A stretch of 64,000 nt of DNA from Carposina sasakii (lineage: Eukaryota > Arthropoda > Insecta > Lepidoptera > Carposinidae), in NCBI GenBank assembly GCA_014607495.2, contig CP053166.1:11054455-11118454 (forward strand), read 5' to 3'. Under the pieces are notes generated by a model that saw nothing but the letters and a program-made list of their open reading frames with translations, made no database searches and was not told the origin of the DNA. Within the stretch, counting starts at the first letter, position 1. The number at the start of each line of letters is the position of its first letter. Positions 39,887 through 52,600 of the stretch are shown here, piece by piece. The position numbers were made by a program, and so were the translations under genes.

Positions 39887-40653
39887 TTAGCCACTTTTAA
39901 CACTTTTAGCGTTAGGAGTAACCGGCAACGCGTTGTCATTATCAGAAGCAGGTTCGGAACCTTTGACAGTAAATGTGACGTAGTAACGTTTGTTTTTGTC
40001 CAACTTCTCTGCTGGAAGAGCGATGAGTTGTCTCTCTGTACCATGAGAAACTTCTAGAGTGACGTGCGCTTTGCCGGATCCAGAAGGTGGTTTCGAATTG
40101 ATCTTTGGAAGGAAACCTTTCGATTTCGTTGTCGCAACCGCTGTAGCTGGTTTAGGCATTGTATGATGGTCCAATTTGTATGGTACTGGAATCCGAAAAA
40201 AGTAACGATGAGTAATTATACTATTATATTACGATTAAAATACTAGAGATTGACTTACTGTAAGCAGAACATGGTATGCCGGTGTACGCGTGCACAGCGT
40301 GGAAACATCTGTGCGTTTTGCTCGTACACAGACATGGGTTGTCGGGTATAGCACTCATTTTGTACAACTCACTCTCGCCGTAATCAAAATCAATGGGGTC
40401 CTCGGGCAAATTATCCAAATGCCTTTTCCCGCTTTTCTGAAGCTTTCTCAAACTCTCATACAAAAATTTCTCGAAGCTACTAAAGGAGTACTCTGGGTTA
40501 TTGTATGTACCCAAACCGACATTTGCCAAGCTCGATTTATTATACTCATCAATGGCCCTTTTTACAAGAACTGCTTCATTTGTTTTGCTGGATCTTATTT
40601 GCAATCTCTTCAATTCCAATAGATGTTGAAACAGCTTCCTTTCACAGTAATAT
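39887..40653 (-). CDS. ankyrin gene exons 8-9: C-terminal module of unknown function
   Basis: Exon 8 (40653-40259) encodes a helical start, YYCERKLFQHLLELKRLQIR, then a Tyr/Phe-rich stretch and a Cys/His-containing patch NPCLCTSKTHRCFHAVHAYT. Exon 9 (40185-39887) encodes a Lys/Pro-rich linker and a beta-like segment GKAHVTLEVSHGTERQLIAL ... NKRYYVTFTVKG, ending with TAA at 39887-39889. The Cys/His spacing (C-x-C-x5-C-x2-H-x2-H, counted from the first Cys of CLC) could bind a metal, but that is only suggestive. These two exons look more conserved in composition than exon 7, pointing to a folded module. Confidence 0.8.
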
Positions 40654-43600
40654 CTGAAAACATAAAAACATATAATAATATAAAAATACATTCATCAATG
40701 TTATTGTTTTATTTAATAAAAATTACCTTCTCATATTAGTTTGAATTTTCTGCGTTACTGATCTCATATCTACAGCATTTCTATCGCCTGGCTTCCTAAC
40801 TGGAATTCTACTGTCAATTTTCCCAGAATATCTGCCACTAGCATTTCTCTGTTGGTAATAAGCAGCCAGTCGGGGACTCATTACTCGACGCTGCACCGCT
40901 CGAGGACTGGGTTCAAAACCCGAGTCCATCATACCGCTAGATTCATATCCTCTTTCAGAATTTTCACTTTTAGACCTAATAGTAGTACGGCTTTTCGTTC
41001 TGCCTTTTTTTCGAAATCGTTTACGTCGGCAATTTGCTTCTGAGTAACTGTATAACTCATTATCACTCACACTTGGAACTCGCCCGTATGCACTTTCACG
41101 AGACAGCTTATCTCCTCCCATAGCTTCTTCATCTACCGAGGCATCGTCATACTTGATCGTCTTTTTCAATATTCCAGGGCTACTTGCATCAGGAGCACTA
41201 GCTATATCTGATAAAACCTTATAACTTTCTGTTTCATAGATACTACTCTTCCGGCTACTATGTTGGCTATCTTTAGATGACTTTCTTACCCTCTTTGGAG
41301 ACGTTTGTGATAAAGGTAAATTTATATCGTAATCTTCAGATGGGTTTTCCAAAATCACTTGTTGTACTGCTCGTTCGCTTGGTGGTATATTGCCATCGAT
41401 TACAGTAACGAGACCTTTATCAGCACTGTGTGAGATTTCTGTACTACTACATGTTGTTGAACCATATTCCTTTCTCTTATCTTCTGAGCTTAGAATATTA
41501 TTCTCACTATTGTCTATTTGGGTGTGTTCTTTTTCAGCAGATACTGAACCAGTTATATTATGATTAACTTGTTCACCCATCAAGTGATCACAGTTCTGTT
41601 CTGAGTCTTTACTTTCGAAGATTTCATCTTTATTCGCAAATGATACTACAGGAGGCGAGCTACTTCCTTTATTTTGTTTTTCATCATGTTTACTAGATGA
41701 TTCGGTTAGCTTATTGTCTTCAATTAGTTGATTAAGCTTAAGCTCATCAGGACCTGATAATACTTGAAAGGACTTTTTCCGAGGTAGATTTATCGTATGA
41801 TTGGGTGATGTTTCACTTTTTTCTTTTGAATCATTAGCTTCAGATGTTTTTATTTCGTTCGTCGTAGTCGTATCTTCCTCTCTTTCCTTAGGTGCACTCT
41901 CTGAAAGTTTGACTTCAGCCTTGCTGTTTAAATCATTCTGATCTAGTGTTGAATTATCTTTAGCATCGTTAAGTGTATCGTCTTTTTTAACATCTGTTGC
42001 AGTATTTTCTATGTCTTTACTCATTTCTATACCAGACGAAGTTTGTTGATTTGCTTCTTCTGTCGATACTTCTAATTCAGCAACTCGTTTATCAGCCATA
42101 TTCTGTGTCTCTTCTGAATTTAAATCTTTATGCACAACGGAAAGGTTGGCTGTTTCTATAGAAACATTATTTGAAGAGTCCATAGTCACAGTAATTTCGG
42201 AACTACCAAGATGACTTGAATCATGCTCCATATGTACTTGTGCTTCTGTTACGATCTTATTTGCTTTTACTGACATTGTATCAGTCTCGGTTTCACTGAG
42301 TGCTTTATTTTTCATCAATTGTTTATCATCTACGCCTTCTGGCTTAGTAACTGCTTGCACGTCAACGCAAATTTTGTTAGCATCGACAGCCTCGCTAGAA
42401 TTTTGCTTGTTGTCGCTGTCCTTATATTTCACAATATTTACACTTTGTTTCTCGTTATCGTTTTCAATGTGTATAGAAGTTTTTTTACCTTTGCGTTTTG
42501 ATTTTTGTTTTTCGCTTGATTCTCCACTACTACTCTCTGAAGTACTTGATTTCCTTTTACCACGTTTCCTGTGACGTTTGGACTTTCGTTTTTCTGTATA
42601 ACTAGGTGATTCAGATGAACTTTCAGATTCGGACTTGGAGTGTCTGCTACGTTTCGAATTACTTGGACTTCTTCGTGATGGTTCACTTCGTGACCTATTT
42701 TTCTTAGCGTCTTTTTTATGTTTTCGACTGCCTGATACATTTTTCCTGTTGCTCTCATTTTCAGTATCATAGCCGTCACTAAAACTTTTTTGTGGTTCTT
42801 TTAATCTCTTTCTACGATCGTATTTATCAGCTTTGTATCTAGTTTTTCTACGGTCACTACAATATGAATCACTTGATGAATTGCTGACATCCCGCTCTTT
42901 AAAACGCCGTCTTTCAACAGAAGGACTAGAAACTTCCACAATTTCTCGTTTCTCTATTCTTATTTTATCTCTTACATCAATCTTTGTACTTGTGACTCTT
43001 CGCGTAGGCAGTGCAGTAATCGGAGCGCCGTCTATTATAATGTCAGTATTTGGTAATTTCGAAGCAGGTAGACCACCATGCATCTGTATATATTTGGCTG
43101 TGGAGCGATGTCCACGTGCGGTGGCACAGTCTAAAGGTGTTAGCGGTTCGTTTTTAGATGATCTTGCTACTGGATTCACTTCAGCTCCTCTATCTAATAA
43201 CAGTCGGCATAGATCAGCATTATCAGTGGCAGCCGCTATGTGTAGTGGAGTGCGTCCTTCGTGATTCGTTGCATTGACCTGGGAAGGTCTACCGTCTAGA
43301 AGCCATTTTACCAACTCCCGTCGACCTGACGCTACCGCTTCATGTAAAGGTAAATCACCTTTAGAGTTACGTAGCCACAAGTTAGCACCTCTTGCACCTG
43401 TAATAACAAGAATATAGGTACATGACTTTTTTTTCATTAACATTTGCGATAATAATAAATACCAGACAATAAATAGTAAACAATAGTAAATACCAGACCT
43501 AGTATTCTGAGGGTTTCAATTTGCCCTTTAGCAGCGGCAGTATGCGCTGGGCTTCTTCCACGTCTATCTTGCCTCTGTGAATCTGCGCCGTGCTCTAGCA

Positions 43601-46600
43601 AGGTTACCGTAGCATCTGCGTGGCCTAAAGCTGCAGCATAATGCAGCGGAGTGCAGCCGTGCGAGTCGGCGACGTCCACTCGGGCTCCGCACAGACCCAC
43701 GAGGGTCTCTAGTGCTTCTGTGTGGCCTCGGGCTGCTGCACAGTGTAAGGCAGTTAAGCCATCCCTGGGAATAGACTTTTTAGTATTATTTTTTGTCTTA
43801 GGGCCGATTTTTTCAAACGTCAGATAAGCTATCGGAGGAATAAAGTTGATGCTGTCTTTCTCTAAAACTTGATCATGATAGAGACAGCATCAACTTTATT
43901 CTTCTGATAGGCTATCTGACATTTGGAAAAATCAGCCCTTACTCGACTATTTACAACTAGCTGATTGGTATAAATTAAGTTTAGATATACCTAGAGCTTA
44001 TAGCCAAAGAAAAAAGAATGATATAACATGTAAACTGAAAGATAGCCTCACCTGTCGGCATCGTCAACCTTGGCTCCCGCCTGATGAAGCGCCAGCACGG
44101 CAGCAGCAGAGCCGGCTGATGCTGCCCACAGCAGCGGCGTGCGACCGTCCGCGTCGCGCACGTCTACTCTTGCGTTGCCTTCTTTCACCAGCGCTCGAAG
44201 GACTTCTAGGGCTGCACCGCGACTCTACAGAGTATATTACATAAATTTCATAATGTGTAGATGGAGAAAGCAAAATGCAGCTAGGGGCAGATCAGCATTT
44301 GTTGCTAATATTCAGAGACATGGAGATAATGACGTTATAAAAGTAACCAATACGCTGTACTCTTTGCTTGGTTTTCTTCCTTTGCATTAATATACCTGGT
44401 GATCAGTAGCTGCTGGAGCCCCACACATTTGGGCAGCATAATGTAGGGGGTAGCCACCATGTTGGTCCGAGGTTGCCGCGTCTGCTCCGGCCGCTAACAC
44501 TGCCCGAAGCGCCCCCACTTCGCCGCAAACTAGAAGAAATGTAAAATTTATATGTAGGTACTAATTAGTGCTATCTGAATTTGATTGGTCAGTATCAAAC
44601 GCGTCCATAAAATCATAGCATAGCACATTTCTTGCGGAAAAGCAGCTTTAGATAACTGCGTAATCATATAGCGTCTACGTATGAACATATAACTTCGACT
44701 TATTTGTCAGAAGTGCGCTAAAATCGCCACATGAAGAGGAGCACTTGGCTCTTGGAAGTGGCACTTTAGCCTGCCATATTTAACCTTTCATGCATGGAAA
44801 GCATACAATGGCATTCCCATAAAACCTTATCACAAATCAGAATTTAGAACCAGGTAGCTTAAATATTCCACGTGAAACATGGCAGTAGCCTAAGCTGACC
44901 TTTGCGTTAGATTCTTGACTACATTAGTCCGGCTAGATAGACGTCAGTTCAAGGCCCCGACCTTGCTAGCCGCTCAATAACGCCCCCTCGCCCACAAACT
45001 GACCACCCTTTGTATACCCAGACGCCTTATGAGCTATGTTTGAGGTATGATATGAATCATACTGCAGTATCGTGTTTTGGTAGAATTCGTAGCCTTCGTA
45101 GCCATCGGCATGCTATTATAGTTGATAGGAATGCTCGATACTGTACTTATCTAATAATGTAGCAATATACAAAAACATAGTCTAAATCGATCATGGATTC
45201 TAAGATATACGAGATTAAGATATTGCAATAACAGAAACCTACTTTCAAGGTATTACGGTATTACATTATTTTAATTTCCCATTAAAATCTTTAGACACGT
45301 CAGTGAACAAGTTATGTTGTTGTTATGCTGAATCGGGTATACTAGAAGCTCTAGTCGGCATCAGCCACGTAGTTTTAGAAAATAACAAATTAGAAGTGAT
45401 TATAATAGAAAGATAACTACGTGTGGTCATGAGCATATTTTTTATATTGAACCGGAATTAGCAATAACAGAATTTTGTTTTTTGTACTTCGCATAATTAA
45501 TTTGTGTCCCTCACACATACAAGCGGCACATACATAATTTATGAGGGCTATAATAGCTCGGAGTGTAGAAGGAAGGAAGAGGTAAGGTCAGGTCCCTAGT
45601 GTCGGACGTCCGGCATGACCTCGGCTTGGACTCCAAATAATGTTGTTCCGGTCCATATTTTTATGCATCCGGTTTAAATGTCGTCACTAAGTTTATTTAA
45701 CTAGTGATTTGACTACATACCGCATGAAATTAGAATGAAACACATTCAGATATTTTTTTTGTAGAAAATAATAATACTTTCTCATAAGCATTGATTTACC
45801 TATGTTAGGGGTTAACATGTCGATGACAAAACAAACGGCGTAGTGGGCGTTGTTTCAAAACAAACAATATTTCTTTGCAACGCGAGACGTGTCTGATATG
45901 TTCCTATTAGGCTGTCTGTCGACCGGCGCGGAGAAACTGATAAATTTAAAGAAAATTTAACCAGTAGGATTGTATAACATATCTCCCCAGCTCCAGTGCT
46001 GCGATCCTAATGGTAAATATTTTTCAGTTTCTCCGCACCGGTGGACAGTCAGCCTTACGGGATACGATAAATTAACAGACTCCTATAGGAAGAAATTAGG
46101 GATTTCCAGATGAATTAATTATCCTTACTTAGGTAATCCAATTAGGTAAAACGCTAACACCTTCCATTTACCTGTTAATCTGAATCATAAAATCGAATAC
46201 GAGTAGGTTTTTCCTGCATATTTTTTTAATGTGACTTATTTATTGTGTTTATTCTATATTTGGTTTGCAGGTACTTAACAAAGTTTTAATATCCTACACA
46301 TAAATTATACCAATGCAAATGCAACACATAAATGTAGACATTAACAGAAGTCTTTACATTAAGTTTGAGTTTTATATTTAGCAATTTCTATGCTAATTGT
46401 AAAAAATCTGAACCTAGTTATGTCGCATACCTACGTATGCCACTTTCTTTTAAATATTTAATTATGTTAATCCGAGGTTTGCTCCAAATTTTTTCGCTGT
46501 ATTATTTACACAAATGAAAATTTGAATGTGAGAGTAATATTTTTAGTTTCTTAATATAAGTTTATACCTGGTAATTGAGACCTTTCCTGATGCCATATAG

Positions 46601-49600
46601 ATATTTTACTTGTACTTAGGACATAGAGTTATCGTAAGGGCAATTAGACAAAAAACTTCAGTATTAAGAAAAACAAATCCCTGTATTTATTATTAGTAGG
46701 TAATGTGTTGGGTTTTAGAGTTTCATAATAATTAGTGGTTTACTAATTTACTATAATCCTGAGGATGCCACGGTTGTTGGCGAAACATATGTAGATTATT
46801 AATCTAGTTTTTTATTTCGGAAATAGTGCGAATTATTATTGTCTTGCATGCTAGGTGCTCGGGTCTGGTTTCTCGTGGCGATTGTACATAGTTAGTGCAA
46901 GTGCTTGTTTTCGCAGTTATGAGTTATCAGGTCAGTGGAGGGTGTAGGGTCCGGTAGTGGGCGCACCCATAGTGAATATTACTTAGTAGGAATATAAGAC
47001 CTAATACGTACCCACTTTAGAACCCGACGCGACGTCAATTATATTCCATTGCTGTTTTTTATTACAATTTACTAAGCTTTTATTATACCAAATGCCGGAA
47101 TATTGTTACAGTTACTGTATTGTGTTATAAAATACGGCAAAAACTTATAAGGCAAAGTTTTTCAATTATTCCTATTGTAATGACACCTGGTTACTAACTT
47201 ATATTAAAATACTGCAGTCTATTTTCTTTATGTATTACACAAGTGACCGAAACCTTGTCAGTGTTGACAAGGACACAGTTGTAAGTAAAGTTTTAATATG
47301 TAGATATGTGGTTAAAGTAAATGGACCTATTTTTCGATGCTATTTTACATTTATTTATTACATATTTTATGATTTCAAATGTACAGTATTTATAACTAAT
47401 TTAAAAATACATAGGGCCTAGGGCCATAGGACCAAACCGAGCCCCCGCAGCGTTTAGGAGCATAACGTCAAAAGCGCAAAATGATAGGTACGCTATATAC
47501 CTACCTGCGGGGGTTCGGTTGATCATCTTAATTAATTTTACAGGAACTAATAACTCTTACAGTAAGGATCTCCATTGTCATTGGGCTTAAGTAACAGTCA
47601 GCATTTTGCTCACGTATGGACTCTAACGAGCCACTTTTATGATTTGGTAGCTCCAACTTATATAAAATGACGATGAATTCGCGATCGTTGATAGATCTGG
47701 AATTATTAATTTTTTAAACAAAAGATTCTGCAGATTAATCTCTGTCTATTACGATTGACTTTCACTACATACATACATACATTCACCGGTAAAGCCAAGC
47801 ATAAGCTTTCCACGGTTTCTTGATAATCAATCGGTTTATCGACAAAGCATCACTTCTTGTACGATAGATAAAGCGTTTGCAATGACTAATTGGTTGCGTG
47901 CAGCACTAGTTGATAGTATGGCGGCTTTCTACCACGCGCTGAGTGACACCGTCGAGATAACAACTTACTACTGCTGCCTGCTACGAGGCTACCATGCATG
48001 TTTAACTAGTAGACAAATTACTTGGTCGTTCTAAAGACTTCCATATTATTATAGAGTTTGCGTACAGTACGTTTGTAAGCATTGTGCGCTTCCACAAAGT
48101 TCCAGATCTTATAAAAGCAATAACTGAAATTGGGATGTTACCATTTATCTAATATCATCTATCTGGTATCTAAAACTAATACCCATCCATCTCCGAAGAG
48201 ATTACATAATTATGATTTCCATCATAATAACCTTGTTTTAAAAAAACCTTCTGTCCCTTCTGCGACCCTTTAGAATAGACCCGCTGTACTTTGGAACCTC
48301 GAAATGGTTTTTAAGTGCGATAATCTCGTGCATCCCAAGTAAATAGGCAGCTTTCCACAGAAGCATGCATTTTCGCGAGTCAATTGCTCTGCGTGGACCC
48401 CGCTTATTGGCAAATATGGTTTAGCAGATGCGGCAAGTCTAACTTGTGCCATCAGATCAGAGGCAAAGCAGTCGAAATTCCGGAAATAATAATCTAGTAG
48501 GTAACTAGAAGAAGCTATAATAATATCAAGTACCTACTTAGTAGTTAGACCAGTTTTAATCGAAATTAGTGAGCAACCCACTACCTCACTACATAATTAA
48601 AAGAATGGCGTCAAAATGGCGTGCTATCAATCAACTGAAAAGTTTTTCTGGCAGGTAGCATGTGCTTTAAACTAGAAGCTATGAGCAACGGTTTTTATAA
48701 GTACGAAGTCTTTTTTAATTAGACTACATACGGTAACTAATGTTTAGGTACATAGTTGTGGTTCCATACGAAACACTAAAAAAACAAGAAAGAAGACAGA
48801 CGCTAGCTAGTGTTCTTGTAAAGGTCAATATTTCCAATGTTCAGATGGCCTATCTGAAGAGTAAAGTTGGTTATGTAAAGATAGCATCAACTTAATTGAT
48901 CATTGGAAAAATCGACTCTTAATTAGTTCCATGATTCGTTTGGACCTCGTTACTGAGTCTAAAGCATGATCTAGTAACTCACCAGTGGCCCAATGTACGA
49001 CGGTGTGATGCTCATCATCCCTAGCGTTGACATCAGCTCCGGAAGCCAACAGCGTCTGCACCAGCGGTACGTTTCCGTGCACCACTGCCAGGTGAAGAGG
49101 TGTCAGGCCGTCGGCATCACGGGCTGGTGTGGAACAAGGAAAATAAACTTTTAGATGGCTTTATTAGTAACAGAACAGCTGCTGATGAACGATACGACAA
49201 AATAAGCTCTGAAGAAGGACGCTAAAAGCATGTACATTTTCCATTGGAGAAGTGAGATGTCGTTCTTTTATAATGATGCCTCGCTTCCACTATGGAAACA
49301 GCCCTGCTTTAATCGTTTATTACAACCCATCTAATGAACTTGCTTGCCAAAAAAGCTAGTGAATAACGCCGCAGGTTTTGGCGAAACATTTTTATTCTTT
49401 ATTGCACATACACAAAAAGAAATATGGCATACAACATTAAAGAAGAGATGCATGTACAATGGCAAGCTTATCTCTACCAGAGACATATTATATTAATCTA
49501 CTAAAAGTAGATTAGGAACAGCACCTAGTAGATAAAGCGCTCTGATCTGGTTTCTTATCCAGATTCTAGTTGCTTGAGATCAAGAATTATCAGATTCTAG

Positions 49601-52600
49601 GATCAGCGGAGAACCGGTATTGGGCGAATACCATTTAGAAACGCCACAAAAGGAATTAAAGTTTTCACTAAATTACCTACGTTTACGCATAATATCTGTA
49701 ACATAATGTCAGAACCATACCATCAGCTAAGTTAGGAGCAGCCATGAGCACTCTATCTGCGCAGTTAGCCCGTGCAGCTTGGCTCGCACCTCCGCTGGAC
49801 GCGCAGTAGTGCAGTGCGCTGCGTAAGCCGCGATCACGAATGCGTACGGTGGACGGCTGAAACATATTATACCTACCATTATATCACTTCATTACGCAAT
49901 CAAATAAGTTCGGCGAAGCCCTAAAGATTAACTAAGTTACAAATTATGATTCATAAGGTTACCTACTTCGTTGAAAGCTTTGAGTAAAAGACTAGCTAAG
50001 GTGTTAAGGCCCTCCAATGGCCCACCAGCCAACACATCCTCTGTTCTATTCTTGTCAAAACTAACTGACCTTATATAGGATGTAACAAAAGGGGTATGTC
50101 AACCGAAAAGCTATGAACATAACCCACCTATCACCAAAATTTGAGACTAGAAATCACATATTTATTTGTCCAGATAGTATGGAGAACTCTTAACCCACTC
50201 AGGAATATTCATCTTTAAAAATAAACTTCTAGTCTCAAATTTTCGGGACAGGTTCTCTACAGTAGGTTGTTTTTATAGCATTTCGCTTACCCTATTTGTT
50301 ACACCCGGTATAGGTACGTATTAAGAACATTTAGAACTGAGAAGAATTAAATTTATCTACATAAGTACCTACTGTAAATTTTTCATAACTATCTATTGAA
50401 TTGGACATTATTGAGATTCTTTTCAAATGTTTTTTATACAATCTTTAGCATCAGTTAATTTTTAGCATAAGTTACCCTACAGGGTGTCAATGACATCGGA
50501 AAAATAACGTTTAATTATTATTGTTCCCTAAACTGATCACGACGGCAACGTGTCTAATTTACCACAAAGAAACTCCGTCACTTGGTTAGTTTTTGTTATC
50601 TTTGTTAACGATTTATTTGTATAGTTTTTCCTCCAGTAAATGGCTATGGAAAAACACCGACGATCGATGACTTCCTCTTAAATCTAATTTATAAAAATGA
50701 CTAATGATAGAATGCAAAATTTGTGTTTAGGTACATAATATTAATTCACTATGGGTGCGCCCACCACCGGGCCCTACACCCTCCACTGACCCTCGGATCT
50801 GATAACTCATAATTGCGACAACAGGCACTTGCATGCTAGGTGCTCGGGTCTGGTTTCTCATGGCGATTATAGTTAGTGCAAGTGCTTGTTGTCGCAATTA
50901 TGAGTTATCAGATCCGAGGGTCAGTGGAGGGTGTAGGGCCCGGTGGTGGGCGCACCCATAGTGAATGTTTGAACTTCCGAATTGTAACGCCTAATACAAT
51001 TTCATTTACATAATATTAATTAAATCTGTGACAATAATTAATTGGAATAATGATTACTTTCTGAGAATTAAAAGACGACCTGGGGCCTTAGACAAAGTTA
51101 CATTATTTCTAGATAGAGGTTTGTCATCGACATGTTTACTCCAATATTCATTATTCATATTCCATTTTTGCTTGTTCGTCAAGTCAGTATAGTTAATTTT
51201 AGAGAACTCTTAGATTGATTAATCCGCTCAGAGCGCAGCGAAGACTCATATAAGCTCTAACTGTATGAGAGATCAATAACTTATGAAGAAATATCTATGA
51301 AATAATAGAGAAGCCTCCCGAAAACACTTAATCACAGATTATATACCATCTAAAATAACAATATGAAAACTTCATCAATTAATATTTCACTATAACACCA
51401 TCTACTACTTTTACTATTATCTCCCTTAGCTATTATACCTAAGTATGTAGTTAATTTAGCCCTGTTGCCTGTGGGTACTTCACCCACGCAGTTTTGATTA
51501 ATTATTATCAAAGCAAAAGTGAATAAAGTCCTACTTTATAAAACCTAACAGTGTCGTGTATTTCTAAATGAACAAAGTCTTGTGAAAATGAAAAATGGTG
51601 TACAGGCCCCTCGTAAATAGTTAACAAGGTAAACAGTCAATTTCAGTTACACACGTGCTCCCCGGTCGCATTCCTCGTAGTACCTCAACTGTTCGGTTAC
51701 AATGTCTGATACCCGATGCCACCTATTGATTGAACCCCTCACCCCGCTTCAGCTGCATTTATTTCCCCGAAAGCTTTTCAATTTGGACGTTCAATGCTCC
51801 ACGCTAATATTATGTTTACATTCACAAATTCGTGCAACATTGCTAAGGCTCTACCTACATTCTTTCCATTTCCATTAATCATGCTCAAGTTTTGCATGCA
51901 TATCCGTGATAGTTTCAATGATAGCTTCCAAGTATTAGGTATATAAAACCTTTGGGAATAGTGTGAAAATATTGACGTAAACAGTGGAGGTGATGCTCGA
52001 AACATCGCGTGCTTAGTTCGCAGGCACTTTTCTCATTTCATATTCGCACACCTTCGCTAATCGCTGCTAGTTGCATGTGATGCACACATTTGTCTGACGT
52101 GATAAAGCTTACTTGGATTTTATAGGAGCTTATGGAAATGGTTCTACCTAATGTGTTATTTGGGAATCGTGTGAATGGGATGGACTGTGGTTTAGTTAAA
52201 CGTATGTTCTAGAAGTGTTATAATACGCCTATAGTTTTGTATACGAGTACATCCAATGAAATGATTTAACATTAATGAATCTTGTGTGACATAATACGAA
52301 TAAAGATGAAGAATGCACTAGTTTCGTTAATGAAGGACTGCAAACCTCTTTTGATTAGTTTTCTAGTGACTCTACCACTCACATCTTTATTAAGTATGTC
52401 GACAACAGCTTTGTAGTCGGCTTGCTGGCAGGCGTACATAAGCGGAGTGCAGCCCTGAGGCAGCGGCGCCGTCACATCGCTCCGCTTTGAACCCTCCACC
52501 TTCTCCCGTTTGATCTTCGAGCTCTTATCGAGGAGGTCTCCTTTCCACGGCTTTGGCTTCTTAAGAATGCTGGGGATCTCCGCCCGGCCGCTGGCGGTGC

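Larger units (their letters stand above)
44530..48982. other. ankyrin-gene intron 3: repeat-bearing, no gene seen
   Basis: This intron of 4,453 bp contains the MITE at 45908-46057, the 'GGTGCGCCCACCACC' repeat at 46700-46985, an inverted-repeat element at 47435-47520 and a partial fold-back copy at 48838-48918. The rest is AT-rich sequence without a convincing frame, tRNA or known repeat. Candidate frames are short and lack family signatures. Confidence 0.6.

Noticed and set aside
41980..42790. plus-strand frames opposite the large ankyrin exon
   Set aside because: They are shadows of the Ser/Lys/Glu-rich minus-strand coding sequence, giving artificial Phe/Leu/Ser-rich translations.
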